DNA of 64,000 bases from Gemmatimonadota bacterium. Its GTDB lineage: Bacteria > Gemmatimonadota > Gemmatimonadetes > Gemmatimonadales > Gemmatimonadaceae. Under the pieces are notes generated by a model. That model was not told the origin of the DNA, searched no databases, and worked only from the letters and a program-made list of their open reading frames with translations. The stretch is taken from the NCBI GenBank assembly GCA_027622655.1, contig JAQBYI010000001.1, positions 56,151 to 120,150 of the forward strand. Direction: 5' to 3'. A program made the translations under genes and the position numbers. This document shows positions 8,504 to 17,900 of the stretch, piece after piece (positions within the stretch are counted from its first letter, which is position 1; every line of letters begins with the position of its first letter).

Positions 8504-10291
8504 ATGCGTACAGCCAGAACTGACCGAGCGGCAACTGCCATACTCGCGCTGATCGCTGGCACACTCTTTGCCTCGCCGCTCACGACGACCGCAGCAGCGC
8601 AGCAGACACGCGCCGAACGGACGGCCTATCTGGAGACGTCGACGCACGCCGACGTCATCGCGTTCGTGGACTCGTTGCAAGCGCGTGGTGGAAACATCCG
8701 CGTCGGGATCATTGGTCGCACGACCGAAGGCCGCGAGATTCCATACGTGATAGCGTCACGTCCCCTGGTAACGACGCCGCTGGAGGCCAAGCGCCTCGGC
8801 CGCCCCATCGTGTACATCCAGGGCAACATCCACGCCGGTGAAGTGGAAGGAAAAGAGGCGCTGCTCGCGGTGCTTCGAGACCTGGTGTTCGATCCGCGCC
8901 CTAACGTTCTCGACTCGCTCGTGCTGATTGCAGTGCCGATCTACAACGCCGATGGGAACGAGGCGTTCGGCCAGCAGGGGCAGCGCCGCGGCTCACAGAA
9001 CGGGCCAGAGATGGTGGGCCAGCGGCCGAACGGGATGGGCCTCGACCTGAACCGGGATTACATGAAGGCCGAGGCTCCGGAGACGCGCGCGTCGCTCGCG
9101 ATGTTCAACGCGTGGGATCCCGATCTCTTCGTTGACCTGCACACGACCGACGGCAGTTATCACGGCTACGCACTGACGTACTCGCCGTCGCTGCACCCGG
9201 CCGCCGCGATCGTCGGCGGAACGTTTGGTGGAGGCTTCACGCGCGACTCGATGCTGCCGTTGATCCGAGAGCGTATGCGGACCCGGCACCAGTTCGAAGT
9301 GTTCGACTACGGCAACTTCTCAGGCGACGAGGGGCCCGCCGCGCAGGGTGAACCGCGGTCGTGGTCCACGTATGAGCACCTGCCGCGGTACGGCACGAAC
9401 TACTACGGATTGCGCGGCCGGCTCTCGATCTTGAGTGAGGCGTACTCGCATGACCCGTTCGAGCGTCGCGTGAAGAGCACGGCGGCGTTCGTACGTGAGC
9501 TTCTGTCGGTGACAGCGCAGAAGTCGCGGTCGGTGCTCGCGATAACGCGCGCGTCGGACGCGGCGCTCGCAGCGGGCAAGCCGATTTCGGTGCCTATCCG
9601 CGCGACGATGACGAAATCGCCGTCCATCCAGCCGGTGATCGAAGAGATCATCGATACACTGCCCGAGGCGCGCGAGCAGCTTGCAGCGGGCCGCGGCGCC
9701 CAGGCCGGGCGTGGTGGCGGCGGTCGTGCGGGGGGCCGCGGCGGATGCCAGTGGCCGCTCAGCGAACCGGGAATGCGGTGCGGGTTCAAGCGGAGCGGGC
9801 GGTTTGTGACCAAGCAGATGCCGGTGAAGGATCGTTTTGACGCGACGCTGTCCGTGACCATGCCGGTCGCCTACGCGATCACGCCGGCCATGATGTCGGA
9901 TTCGGTGATGCATCGCCTCCGGCTGCACGGAATCGTGGTGGAAGAAACGAGCGGAGACGCTTGGGTTGCCGGAGCACAAACGTTCTCGATTGATTCCATA
10001 GTGCGGCGGGGTACGCCGTTCCAGGGCCATTCCGAAGTTCGGCTCGAGGGCACATGGCGCCCTGACAGACCGTACTTCCTGACCGGTCGCATGTACATAG
10101 TGCGCACATCGCAGCCGCTTGGCGTGCTGGCGATGGAACTCCTCGAACCGCAGTCGGACGACGGGCTCGTGGCGTGGAATTTTTTCGACGCGGATCTCGA
10201 CCGGATCGCGACATCGACGCCTGAGGCCCGGTCGTTCGCCGTACTGCGCGTAACGACACCAATCGAGTTCCCGACGCGAATCGTTCCATAG
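8504..10291 (+). CDS. Secreted M14-family zinc metallocarboxypeptidase
   Basis: An exported 595-aa peptidase of the M14 (carboxypeptidase A) fold. A signal peptide (residues 10-32, ending TAAAQQ) precedes the catalytic domain. Zinc ligands are H110 and E113 in GNIHAGEVEGKE, and the third His is in VDLHTTDG near residue 211. DLNRDYMKAEAPET carries the substrate-binding Asn-Arg pair, and SEAYSHDPF near residue 311 supplies the probable catalytic Glu. A Gly/Arg-rich linker (residues 400-413) separates the peptidase from a C-terminal beta-rich domain of about 180 residues. Specificity is unknown. Confidence 0.85.
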   Translation: MRTARTDRAATAILALIAGTLFASPLTTTAAAQQTRAERTAYLETSTHADVIAFVDSLQARGGNIRVGIIGRTTEGREIPYVIASRPLVTTPLEAKRLGRPIVYIQGNIHAGEVEGKEALLAVLRDLVFDPRPNVLDSLVLIAVPIYNADGNEAFGQQGQRRGSQNGPEMVGQRPNGMGLDLNRDYMKAEAPETRASLAMFNAWDPDLFVDLHTTDGSYHGYALTYSPSLHPAAAIVGGTFGGGFTRDSMLPLIRERMRTRHQFEVFDYGNFSGDEGPAAQGEPRSWSTYEHLPRYGTNYYGLRGRLSILSEAYSHDPFERRVKSTAAFVRELLSVTAQKSRSVLAITRASDAALAAGKPISVPIRATMTKSPSIQPVIEEIIDTLPEAREQLAAGRGAQAGRGGGGRAGGRGGCQWPLSEPGMRCGFKRSGRFVTKQMPVKDRFDATLSVTMPVAYAITPAMMSDSVMHRLRLHGIVVEETSGDAWVAGAQTFSIDSIVRRGTPFQGHSEVRLEGTWRPDRPYFLTGRMYIVRTSQPLGVLAMELLEPQSDDGLVAWNFFDADLDRIATSTPEARSFAVLRVTTPIEFPTRIVP

Positions 10292-10296
10292 CACGC

Positions 10297-10707
10297 ATGG
10301 CTTACGGTCAGTTTCTCCCTCCCGATCCGTCGAAAGGCGATGAATCCACGATCGGGGGGTATGCTGCCGTGCACGCGCGCCCGGCAGCGCTCGAGGGGCG
10401 CGACGGCTTTTCCTACTCGCTCGAAATACTCAGCGACGATACCGGCGACTCTTCACGTCCGTTTGGCGCGTACGTGATGTTTGTGCAGTGGTCGCGTCTT
10501 GGCGCGCAGAAAGTCGAGGGACATCTGGAGAGCGAGTTCATCGCGTGGGGCGCCACCGTCGCCGACGCGGAACGCTCAGTTTCCAACATGAAGCTTTCGG
10601 CGGCCCAATCCATCCTGGACGAACTGCTCACGGCGCGCGACGGCGCGTCAACGAGGCGCTGGTGGACAGCGACCGACGCCGGCGACAGCGAACCCGGAGT
10701 CAGTTGA
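10297..10707 (+). CDS. Conserved hypothetical protein
   Basis: A 136-aa soluble protein I do not recognise. It has no signal peptide or membrane segment. The middle (residues 50-85) is predicted beta-strand rich (GAYVMFVQWSRLG, HLESEFIAWGAT). The stretch ending SVSNMKLSAAQSILDELL looks helical. It starts 5 bases after the M14 peptidase stop and ends in a 4-base TTGA overlap with rsgA, so it is probably translated together with rsgA. No function is inferred beyond that. Confidence 0.6.
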   Translation: MAYGQFLPPDPSKGDESTIGGYAAVHARPAALEGRDGFSYSLEILSDDTGDSSRPFGAYVMFVQWSRLGAQKVEGHLESEFIAWGATVADAERSVSNMKLSAAQSILDELLTARDGASTRRWWTATDAGDSEPGVS

Positions 10708-11639
10708 ACGAATTCGAGGCAGTGGTGCTAAGCGGCACCGGTGGCGTCTGGACCGTGCTTGCAGATTCGGGCGAACGCCATGACGCTGCGTTGCGTGGCC
10801 GGCTCAAGCAGGACGGCAACGCCAAGCTCGCGGTCGGCGATCGGGTAGCCGTGGAACGCGATGCGAGCGATGTAAACGCGGCGTGGGCGATCACAACGAT
10901 TCACCCCAGGAAATCGAAGCTCGCGAGGCGCGCGCCGAGCGGCGCGCGAGGCGAACGGATCGTTGCCGCAAATATTGATCAGGTGGTCGTCGTCTTCGCT
11001 GCTGCGAAGCCCGAGCCACACGTCCGAATGCTCGATCGGTTCCTGGTGATCGCGGAAGGGAATGACCTGACGGCGCGGATCGTGATCAACAAGGTCGAAC
11101 TCGTGGAGCCTGCTGTGGTGGACGCGCTCGTCGCGCCGTATGAGCGCGCGGGGTACGTGGTGCATCGCACGAGCGTCAAGCAGCGGCTCGGCCTCGACGA
11201 ATTGCACGAAGCGCTCGCAGGGCGCACGTCCGCCCTTTCGGGACCGTCCGGCGTCGGAAAATCGTCGCTGTTGAATGCGATGTACCCCGAACTGACGCTT
11301 CGTATCGGGGAGATCAGCGAATCAGTGAACAAGGGCCGGCACACCACGGTCGGTGCGGTACTCATTCCGCTTACCGATCCGAGCGGTGGTTTTGTCGCCG
11401 ATACGCCCGGCCTGCGAGAAGTCGGGCTGTGGGGGATGCCGCCGGAAGATCTCGACCGCTGCTTTCCGGAGTTTCGGCCGGTACTTGGCAGCTGCAAGTA
11501 CCAGGACTGCTCGCACGATCATGAGCCAAGTTGCGCCGTCCGCGCGGCGGTCGACCGCGGCGACGTATCAGCGGCTCGCTATGAGAGTTACCTCAAGCTG
11601 CTCAGCGACCTTCCAGATCCGAGCAACACCTGGGACTGA
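10704..11639 (+). CDS. rsgA: Ribosome small-subunit maturation GTPase RsgA
   Basis: A circularly permuted GTPase that checks late 30S assembly. In the 311-aa protein an N-terminal OB-fold is followed by the permuted motifs G4 (INKVEL, near residue 130), G1 (GPSGVGKSSLLNAM, near 178), a KGRHTT switch and G3 (DTPG). The C-terminal zinc site is CKYQDCSHDHEPSC near 264-277. The start is TTG, overlapping the previous stop (TTGA). The reading frame continues upstream, but that part is Arg-rich, overlaps the previous gene and is not RsgA-like. It converges on pdxH, with 12 bases between them. Confidence 0.92.
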   Translation: MNEFEAVVLSGTGGVWTVLADSGERHDAALRGRLKQDGNAKLAVGDRVAVERDASDVNAAWAITTIHPRKSKLARRAPSGARGERIVAANIDQVVVVFAAAKPEPHVRMLDRFLVIAEGNDLTARIVINKVELVEPAVVDALVAPYERAGYVVHRTSVKQRLGLDELHEALAGRTSALSGPSGVGKSSLLNAMYPELTLRIGEISESVNKGRHTTVGAVLIPLTDPSGGFVADTPGLREVGLWGMPPEDLDRCFPEFRPVLGSCKYQDCSHDHEPSCAVRAAVDRGDVSAARYESYLKLLSDLPDPSNTWD

Positions 11640-11651
11640 CCGGCTACGCTG

Positions 11652-12290
11652 CTAAGGCGAGAGCCGCCCGATTGTCCACGCTGAGTCCGTGCGCGAATAG
11701 TGAATCCGGTCGTGCAACCGGCTCTGCCGTCCCTGCCAGAACTCGATGCTCGTCGGTGCGAGCCTGTAGCCGCCCCAGTGATGTGGAAGCGGAACCTCGG
11801 TTCCTTCCGGGTATTTCTTCAGGAACGCCGCGACTTCGCGCTCGAGCACATCGCGCGCTATCAACACGCTGCTTTGGAATGACGCCCACGCACCGACCTG
11901 GCTTTCGTACGGCCTCGACCTGAAGTACTTCAGCGATTCCGCAACCGAGATACGCGACACGGTGCCTTCGATGCGCACCTGACGCTGCAGCACGTCCCAC
12001 CACATGCAAAGGGCGGCGTTCGGGTTGGCGGTGAGCTCCTGACCCTTGCGGCTCCGATAGTCGGTGAAAAACACGAACCCGCTCGGTTCGGCGCCCTTGA
12101 GCAAGACCATTCGCACCGATGGGCGTCCTTCCGGCGTCGCCGTCGCAAGCGCCATCGCGTTTGGCTCGACCAGCCCGGCGTTCTGCGCCTGCTCAAACCA
12201 TTTCGTGAACTGGCGAAACGGGTCTGCGTCCACGTCGCTCTCGGTGAGCAACTCGCGCGCGTATTCCTGGCGGAGATCGGCAAGGGACAT
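11652..12290 (-). CDS. pdxH: Pyridoxamine/pyridoxine 5'-phosphate oxidase
   Basis: An FMN-dependent oxidase that makes pyridoxal 5'-phosphate. The 212-aa length is normal. Family features in order: an N-terminal LRQEYARELLTESD arm; NAMALATATPEGRPSVRMVLLK (split FMN/substrate strand); FVFFTDYRSRKGQEL; RQVRIEGTVSRIS; SYFxSRP-like KYFRSRPYESQVGAWAS; and the C-terminal signature WGGYRLAPTSIEFWQG followed by RLHDR. The ATG giving MSLADLRQEY was chosen. The frame further upstream runs through a low-complexity repeat and encodes a Ser/Leu-rich leader that is not part of the family. Confidence 0.93.
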   Translation of the reverse strand: MSLADLRQEYARELLTESDVDADPFRQFTKWFEQAQNAGLVEPNAMALATATPEGRPSVRMVLLKGAEPSGFVFFTDYRSRKGQELTANPNAALCMWWDVLQRQVRIEGTVSRISVAESLKYFRSRPYESQVGAWASFQSSVLIARDVLEREVAAFLKKYPEGTEVPLPHHWGGYRLAPTSIEFWQGRQSRLHDRIHYSRTDSAWTIGRLSP

Positions 12291-12338
12291 GGGGTGAATA
12301 TCGGTGGTTGATGCTTTCTGCGCGAGAAGGCAGCTTGT

Positions 12339-12414
12339 GTGAGGAGCGCGAGTGATGAGTAAGGAGGACGTGAGGCGTGAGGAGCGACGGGGAGGTGAGG
12401 AGTGATGAGTGAGA
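12339..12414. repeat. Imperfect GA-rich direct repeats (GTGAGGAG / AGTGATGAGT) upstream of moaB
   Basis: The 76 bases before moaB contain three copies of GTGAGGAG and two exact copies of AGTGATGAGT about 50 bases apart, separated by GGAGG-like runs. The last copy supplies the ribosome binding site and start region of moaB. The sequence is purine-rich on the plus strand and unlike the flanking coding DNA. Confidence 0.7.
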
Positions 12415-12923
12415 GCACAAAGAGTCATCGCGCCGAGGCCGATGCCCAAGCGCCAGTCGCGTGTGCGCTACTCACTGTGAGCGATTCGCGCACCGAGGCC
12501 ACCGATGAATCGGGGGCCCTGATGCGACGGCTCGTCGAGGAAGCCGGGTACCGCGTTGCCAGTTACGATCTGCTGAAGAACGACGAATCGGCGGTGCGAG
12601 AGCACGTGCGCGGTCTCGTCGCACGGGCCGACGTTGACGCGGTGCTAATTACGGGCGGCACGGGACTCGGAAGCCGCGATCGAACGGTCGAGGCGGTACG
12701 CCCACTGTTCGACAAGGAAATGCCTGGTTTCGGCGAGATCTTCCGGATGGTGTCGTTCAACGAACAGGTTGGCACCGCCGCGATTCTCTCCCGCGCCGTG
12801 GCCGGTGGAGCGAACGGGAAGCTCGTTGTGTCGATGCCGGGGTCGAAAGCGGCCGTCGAGCTCGCTCTTACCCGGGTTCTGCTTCCAGAGCTAAGGCACG
12901 CGATCCGCGAGCTGAGGCGCTGA
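12405..12923 (+). CDS. moaB: Molybdenum cofactor biosynthesis protein MoaB
   Basis: A 172-aa MogA/MoaB-fold protein that adenylates molybdopterin or acts with MogA/MoeA in Mo insertion. The substrate-binding motifs are clear: LTVSDSRTEATDESGALM at the N-terminus, then ITGGTGLGSRDRTVEAVRP, KEMPGFGEIFRMVSF and the C-terminal VSMPGSKAAVELAL. The start is the ATG after GGAGGTGAGG; a GTG immediately before it is equally possible. Its 3' end overlaps the convergent osmC-type gene by 56 bases. No other Mo-cofactor gene is nearby. Confidence 0.9.
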   Translation: MSESTKSHRAEADAQAPVACALLTVSDSRTEATDESGALMRRLVEEAGYRVASYDLLKNDESAVREHVRGLVARADVDAVLITGGTGLGSRDRTVEAVRPLFDKEMPGFGEIFRMVSFNEQVGTAAILSRAVAGGANGKLVVSMPGSKAAVELALTRVLLPELRHAIRELRR

Positions 12924-13356
12924 GGTCGAGCGACCACGTCACCGGCATATCGGGGTCGAGCGTTTCGCGGACGGTGCAGTGCTTCGTCACGGAGAGGTCG
13001 ATCGCCCGCATTGCCCGCTCTTCGACGATCCCTTCGCCGGCGATCTTGAAGTGCAAGTGAACCTTCGTGATTCTGCGGGGCGAAGCATCGGCGCGCTCGG
13101 CCGTCACATCGCATGACACCGTCGCGGGCGGCATCCGCATCTTCTTGAGTATCAGCACAACGTCTATGGACACGCATCCGACGAGTGCCTCAAGGAGCAC
13201 GTTCGGCGGGCTCGGTGCGACCTTGCTGTCGCCGTCCATAGTGAGGGGCGTCATTCCGGGCGGACCCGCGTCAAAAAGCAGATCTCCCTTCCAGGTGAGG
13301 CCGATTCGAAGGTCGGCGCGGACGTCTGCGGCGTTGCCGGGGCGATCGTTTTTCAT
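12868..13356 (-). CDS. OsmC/Ohr-family protein
   Basis: A 162-aa OsmC-fold protein. Members are thiol-dependent peroxidases that reduce organic hydroperoxides. The two conserved cysteines are in LVGCVSIDVVLILKKM and VTKHCTVRETL, in the expected helix positions. The start ATG overlaps the stop of the upstream csaA-like gene by 4 bases, so the pair is one unit. The last ~20 residues are Ala/Ser-rich and are read antisense to the 3' end of moaB, which suggests stop-codon drift into the neighbour. The family includes redox proteins of unknown substrate (YhfA type), so the exact peroxide substrate is unassigned. Confidence 0.85.
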   Translation of the reverse strand: MKNDRPGNAADVRADLRIGLTWKGDLLFDAGPPGMTPLTMDGDSKVAPSPPNVLLEALVGCVSIDVVLILKKMRMPPATVSCDVTAERADASPRRITKVHLHFKIAGEGIVEERAMRAIDLSVTKHCTVRETLDPDMPVTWSLDLSASARGSRALALEAEPG

Positions 13357-13685
13357 CCGATTTTGATTCCGTTCGCGACCTGGTGATCCGGCTTGAGCAG
13401 CACCACTTCGGTCTCGGTCGGCATCGCGCCGAGCACGAGGCACTGGCTGACGAAACCCGCAATGCGTCGTTCGCCGATGTTCACGACCGCGACGACCTGA
13501 CGGCCAACGAGTGATTCCAGCTTGTAGTGCGTGGTGATCTGCGCGCTCGAGCGCCGCGTGCCGAGTTCCGGGCCGAAATCGATTTCCAGCTTGATGGATG
13601 GCTTTCGAGCTTCAGGAAACGCGTCGGCACGGAGAACGGTACCGACGCGAATGTCGATCGCGAAGAAATCGTCCGGCACTGGCAT
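13353..13685 (-). CDS. csaA: tRNA-binding domain protein, CsaA-like
   Basis: A 110-aa stand-alone EMAP/Trbp111-type OB-fold, the domain that binds the outer corner of tRNA and is seen alone in CsaA, which has reported chaperone-like activity. Motifs: FFAIDIRVGTVLRADAFPEARKPSIKL (split by the DIRVG strand); then AQITTHYKLESLVGRQVVAVVN; and a C-terminal VLGA-MPTETEVVLLKP region like the VLAA..GE..V.LL consensus. Full family length. It is translationally coupled (ATGA) to the OsmC-like gene downstream. Confidence 0.88.
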   Translation of the reverse strand: MPVPDDFFAIDIRVGTVLRADAFPEARKPSIKLEIDFGPELGTRRSSAQITTHYKLESLVGRQVVAVVNIGERRIAGFVSQCLVLGAMPTETEVVLLKPDHQVANGIKIG

Positions 13686-13694
13686 GAACGGAAC

Positions 13695-16574
13695 CTAGCG
13701 CTCGGGCACGGGCTTCGGCGCGATTTCCGGGAGGAGCGTGAACACGGCCAGTGACCTCCTGTCGAGGTACTTCCGCGCTGCATCACGCAGTTGTTCGCGA
13801 GTGACCTTGGCGGTCATGGCGGGTGCCCGAAGCCAGTCGCGCTGATCGCGACCGTCCTCGTCGGCGTCTTGCATCGCCGCGATCCACGACCCGTTCTGTT
13901 TGAGGGCTGTTTCGTGGCTGCGCACCGCCATCTCGCGAATCTTCACAATGTTCGAATCGGAAATGACACCCGCTTTCACCGAATCGATCACTGACCACAT
14001 GGCGGCGACGAGTTCTTCCCTCCGTTCGGGCGCGCTGCCAAACGAAACGCTTACGCTGTAGCGGCTGTACGGGATGCTGTTGCACGAAGCCGACACGCCG
14101 ACGCCGTATGTTCCGCTCTTGTCCTCCCGCAGCACCTCGCGAAGGCGAATGTCGAGCAGGTCCTGCAGCGCGTCGAGAACGATGCGATTCTCATAGCTGT
14201 ATTCGCAGCTGCCGTGGAAAATGAACTGGTTCGACGCTTTGGGCTCGACGCCCTTGCGCACCGTCTTCTCAACGACGCCCGGCGGGCGTCGGATTCCGAG
14301 ATCGCGCGCCTTCTCCTTGCGGCCCGCCGCGGGAATGGACGCGATGTACCGTTCGGTGAGCATTCGCGCAGAATCGAGCGGGAAACTTCCTACCAGGAAG
14401 AACGTGAAGTCGTCCGCACCAGCGAAGCGGTCCTTGTAGATGGCCAGCGCGCGTTGGACGTCTACCGAGTCGAACGCCGCCGCGCGGACGAGGCGCATTC
14501 GCGGATGGTTCTGCGACAGCGTGAGGGCGATCGTGTCGCCGAATACCTGCTCAGGATCATTCGATGCGTTCTCCTGCATCGAACGAACCATGTTCACGAA
14601 AGCCTGGAATGACGAACTGTCCACGCGAGGCTGCGTGAACCGCAGGTACGCGAGCTGGAACAACGTTTCGAGGTCCTTTCGGGACGCGCTGCCATTGATG
14701 TACTCGCTCGACGTGGTTACGGACGCAAAGACCGAGGCCCGAATACCCGCCAATTTCTTTCGCAGCGTCGTTGAGCTGAAGCTTCCGAGTCCGCCGTCGG
14801 AAACTGCGTATCCGCCGAACGTCGCGTCAAGATCGTCGCGGTCGCTCACGAGCGACGATCCGCCGGGACTGTTGCCGGCGAAGAGAACTTCGTCGGCCTT
14901 GAAGTCGGTGGGCTTCAGCAGCATCCGGGCGCCGTTCGACAGCGTCCACTCGATGATATCGGTCTCCGGGAGCGTGCGTTCGCTCACGACGCGGCCCGGC
15001 GTTGGCGGTGTGGCAATGAGCGGTTCGTTGTTCGTGGAGTCCACGTATGCGGCGACGTTGGCAACCGCTGCACGCGCGAACACGCCGAGCATTTCATCAC
15101 GGGTCGGCATCACCGTGCCGGGCTGGTCGGGTCCGGTCACGAGAATCACGCGGTTCGAGTCGCTGAGCGTTGCGCGTGCGACGGCGTTCACCTCGTCGAG
15201 TGTGATGGTGGGCGTGAGCGCGATTCCGAGTTCACGTTGGCGGGCGATTCCGGTGACGGGCTCATCGTCGAGCGCCATCTGCACATACCTGCCGGCGAAT
15301 CCGCTAGACGCGCTGTTGTCACGCTCGGCGTACACCTGCTCGAGCGAGCGGAGGTAGTTGGTGCGAATACGGTCGAACTCTGTTGTCGTGAACCCGAAGC
15401 GCCTTGCGCGCTCCGCCTCGGCGAGCAGCGCCGCTGCGGCGACTACGAATCCGTTCTCCTTGACGCCTGCACCCAGCTGGTAGCCAGCCTTGGTGCGCAC
15501 GAATTCACCGCGTCCGCCGCCGGCGTACACGAACGGCGCATCCGGCCGCTGGGTCAGCTCGGCGAACCGCTGGTTGAGCATGTTGTCGTGAAAGTTGTAA
15601 ATGAGCTCCCGCCGGTGATCGCCGACCGTTGTCGTTGTTGTGACCGGTTTCAGCCAGAGCAGCGTCACGTCCTTGCCCGGATACTCAGGGTCTGTTTCGA
15701 TTGAGACGAACGTGTCCGCGTGATCAGGTACGGGAGCGTATTCACGTTGCCGCGGCTGCGCCGGCATCGGGATGCGCGCAAAACGCGCTTCTATCAGCCG
15801 AATCATCTCGTCCGGGTCGAAATCGCCGACCGCGACGACTGACATGAGGTCGGGTCGGTACCAGTCGCGGTAAAACTGCGAGGCGAGACTGTCGGGAAAC
15901 GTCTCGAGGTTCTCCTTCGTGCCGATCGGGATACGGTCGGCGTACTTCGATTGGTTGAGCATCACGGGGAACTGGCGGTACGACACGCGGGTGCTTGCGT
16001 CACGCCCCGTTCGCCATTCCTCGACGACAACTCCCCGCTCCTTGTTCAGCTCCGCAGGCTCGAACGTGATTCCGTGCGCCCAATCCTCGAGAATGTCGAG
16101 CGCAGTGGAGACCAAGCGCGCAGTGTCCGTCGGCACCTGGAGCATGTAGACCGTCTCGTCGAACGACGTATACGCGTTGACGTCGGCCCCGAACCGCATG
16201 CCGATCCGCTCCAGATAATTGACGATCTCGGCCTTCGGAAACCGGCGGGTTCCGTTGAACGCCATGTGCTCGACAAAATGTGCGAGTCCGAGTTGATCAT
16301 CATTCTCGAGGATAGAGCCGGCGTTGACCACTAGCCGCAGCTCGGCTCGCTTTTCCGGTCGGCCATTCTGCCGCACGAAATAGCGCAGCCCGTTGGGAAA
16401 ACGGCCGGTCCGAACGTCGGGATCGAGCGTAAGGGGGGCAGCCAGATCGACCAGGCCCGCCTGAGCCTCCGGCGCCGTCGTCGAGCCCTGCGCGCCGACA
16501 GTGGCGGGGAGCATGAGGGCAGCGGGCGCCAGCAGCGACGCAGCGAGAACGAACGGCGTGAGTGCACTGCGCAT
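13695..16574 (-). CDS. Secreted M16-family (insulinase/pitrilysin) zinc peptidase
   Basis: A 959-aa exported metallopeptidase with an N-terminal signal peptide (residues 5-28, ending TVGAQ). The inverted zinc motif HFVEH is at residues 99-103, and the third ligand Glu lies about 76 residues later in [13 protein letters not shown]. The four homologous M16 half-domains fit the length (two active-type N-terminal and two inactive C-terminal). The C-terminal half has [12 protein letters not shown], like the R/Y substrate-anchor region. An AGGAGG-type site (GGAGGA) precedes the ATG. A frame further upstream was rejected because it would bury the signal peptide. Probably periplasmic protein turnover. 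Confidence 0.9.
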   Translation of the reverse strand: MRSALTPFVLAASLLAPAALMLPATVGAQGSTTAPEAQAGLVDLAAPLTLDPDVRTGRFPNGLRYFVRQNGRPEKRAELRLVVNAGSILENDDQLGLAHFVEHMAFNGTRRFPKAEIVNYLERIGMRFGADVNAYTSFDETVYMLQVPTDTARLVSTALDILEDWAHGITFEPAELNKERGVVVEEWRTGRDASTRVSYRQFPVMLNQSKYADRIPIGTKENLETFPDSLASQFYRDWYRPDLMSVVAVGDFDPDEMIRLIEARFARIPMPAQPRQREYAPVPDHADTFVSIETDPEYPGKDVTLLWLKPVTTTTTVGDHRRELIYNFHDNMLNQRFAELTQRPDAPFVYAGGGRGEFVRTKAGYQLGAGVKENGFVVAAAALLAEAERARRFGFTTTEFDRIRTNYLRSLEQVYAERDNSASSGFAGRYVQMALDDEPVTGIARQRELGIALTPTITLDEVNAVARATLSDSNRVILVTGPDQPGTVMPTRDEMLGVFARAAVANVAAYVDSTNNEPLIATPPTPGRVVSERTLPETDIIEWTLSNGARMLLKPTDFKADEVLFAGNSPGGSSLVSDRDDLDATFGGYAVSDGGLGSFSSTTLRKKLAGIRASVFASVTTSSEYINGSASRKDLETLFQLAYLRFTQPRVDSSSFQAFVNMVRSMQENASNDPEQVFGDTIALTLSQNHPRMRLVRAAAFDSVDVQRALAIYKDRFAGADDFTFFLVGSFPLDSARMLTERYIASIPAAGRKEKARDLGIRRPPGVVEKTVRKGVEPKASNQFIFHGSCEYSYENRIVLDALQDLLDIRLREVLREDKSGTYGVGVSASCNSIPYSRYSVSVSFGSAPERREELVAAMWSVIDSVKAGVISDSNIVKIREMAVRSHETALKQNGSWIAAMQDADEDGRDQRDWLRAPAMTAKVTREQLRDAARKYLDRRSLAVFTLLPEIAPKPVPER

Positions 16575-16656
16575 GGAAACCAGTTCCTCCGTGATGACTA
16601 ACTTTACCCGAACCGCGATGCCCGCATCATATGGTAAGACACCCCTGAAGCCCGAA

Positions 16657-16968
16657 ATGGAGCCGTACCGGCGCCACGTGCTCGTCTGCACCGGCGGATT
16701 TTGCTCGGTGGGCCGGCGAGGGCGTGCAATCTACAGCCGGCTGGCCGAACTCCTGCAGCGCGAGGACCTTCTGTTCGGTCCGACCCGGGTAAAGCGGTCA
16801 GAAGCGCCGTGTCTGGGCGTCTGTGGTGGCGGCCCTATCGTCGCGGTGTACCCAGAGGGGGTTTGGTACGGCGACGTCACTCCGGAACTGCTCGAGCGCA
16901 TCGTAGTTGAGCACCTGAAGGATGGCCGGATCGTCGCGGAAGCGGTGTTTCACCGGCTGGCTGACTGA
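16657..16968 (+). CDS. Thioredoxin-like [2Fe-2S] ferredoxin
   Basis: A 103-aa protein with the thioredoxin-fold [2Fe-2S] pattern: C11 and C16 in VCTGGFCS, then C52 and C56 in [11 protein letters not shown], followed by [16 protein letters not shown], which is diagnostic of the (2Fe-2S) ferredoxins related to the NuoE fold. It is divergently placed from the M16 peptidase across 82 bases. An in-frame ATG 39 bases upstream is possible, but the chosen ATG matches the usual family length. Redox partner unknown. Confidence 0.88.
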   Translation: MEPYRRHVLVCTGGFCSVGRRGRAIYSRLAELLQREDLLFGPTRVKRSEAPCLGVCGGGPIVAVYPEGVWYGDVTPELLERIVVEHLKDGRIVAEAVFHRLAD

Positions 16969-17036
16969 CGATAGCTTGCGTATGGCTTGCGCAGTGTCGG
17001 TCGCTGCCGCAGGTTCGAATGCGGAATCAACCTCTT

Positions 17037-17306
17037 ATGACTGATATTCTATTCGAACGAACGATGGCCAACGGGCCGGTAGTACGCATCCGCCGGGTGA
17101 CGGCGGAAGGTGAAACGCCCGTGCGCGCCGTAATTGAAGTCGATCGGAGAGCGGGCTCGCCGCGAAGTTCGGGCAGCGCCGGCTCTGCGCCGCCGCTCAT
17201 GGCCGTCGAGGGTGCCACAGAAGCGGAAGTGACCGCCTCGCTCATGCCGTTTGCGGACGAAGATTCGGCCGTGGCGCGGCTCCTCGCGCAACGCAGCGCG
17301 CGGTAG
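17037..17306 (+). CDS. Small hypothetical protein
   Basis: An 89-aa protein of unknown function. The sequence is soluble with a probable beta-rich N-terminus (VVRIRRVTAEGETPVRAVIEVDRRAG). A Ser/Gly-rich linker is followed by an acidic helical end (EDSAVARLLAQRSAR). An ATG 18 bases upstream is also in frame. It sits alone in the same direction as the ferredoxin gene, with codon usage like its neighbours, so it is probably real. Confidence 0.5.
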   Translation: MTDILFERTMANGPVVRIRRVTAEGETPVRAVIEVDRRAGSPRSSGSAGSAPPLMAVEGATEAEVTASLMPFADEDSAVARLLAQRSAR

Positions 17307-17511
17307 CACCGGGATGGCCGGCGCGGCGATTCCGCCGCAGGCCTGACGCCAGATGATGCCGGATTCCTTCAACCCACGGCGGCTGATGCTCGGAGCAGCG
17401 AAGAGGCTGTTCCTCGAGTCATCCAAGCAGCCTTCGCCACCCGCGCCACCCGCGCCACCCGCTGGCTACGATCCGCCGCGGCTTACGCCGAACCTACTGG
17501 AGAGACCAGCG

Positions 17512-17691
17512 ATGTCCCGCAACCGCACGTCAATTCTGGACAATCTCGAGGAGATGTACCGCGAAGCGTTCGACCGGGCGAAAGAATCCGGTGATGATTC
17601 GCAGCTGGCGTCACTCGACTTCGCGTACCGCCGCGAACAGCTCTACTTCGAGATCCTGCTCGACATCCGCGACGGGATGGAGCGGCGATAG
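17512..17691 (+). CDS. Small helical hypothetical protein
   Basis: A 59-aa, charged, fully helical protein (SILDNLEEMYREAFDRAKES, then QLASLDFAYRREQLYFEILLDIRD). The ATG is preceded by GGAGAG at a good distance. The frame opens 159 bases further upstream, but the extra segment carries a Pro-Ala-Pro low-complexity run, so the short form is preferred. I do not recognise a family. It ends next to the response-regulator remnant on the opposite strand. Confidence 0.55.
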   Translation: MSRNRTSILDNLEEMYREAFDRAKESGDDSQLASLDFAYRREQLYFEILLDIRDGMERR

Positions 17692-17695
17692 TCGA

Positions 17696-17900
17696 TCAAC
17701 TGCCGGCGGCGGGCTGTCCAAGCCAGGTCAGCAATACGCGGTTGAGCACATCGCGCGCCACGGGTTTTGACACGTAGTCGTCCATATCTGCTGATTCGCA
17801 CGCCTCGCGGTCGTCTTTCGTGACGCTCGCAGTACACGCAATGACGGGTGTGCGCTTGCGCCCGTTTGCCTTCTCGAACTCGCGCAGCGCGACCGTCGCC
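17696..17900 (-). pseudogene. Response-regulator receiver (REC) domain, C-terminal fragment
   Basis: About 68 codons match the second half of a CheY-like receiver of the hybrid-kinase type: TPVIACTASVTKDDREACE corresponds to the conserved Thr/Ala strand, and ADMDDYVSKPV contains the conserved Lys of the KP motif. The N-terminal half with the phospho-accepting Asp is missing; upstream the sequence changes abruptly into a transposase-like stretch in another frame. It cannot encode a working receiver and is a leftover of a two-component gene. Confidence 0.75.

Noticed and set aside
17005..17035. A T-arm-like sequence (CCGCAGGTTCGAATGCGG) suggesting a tRNA 3' end
   Set aside because: No D-arm, anticodon arm or 7-bp acceptor stem can be built around it; it is a short chance hairpin.
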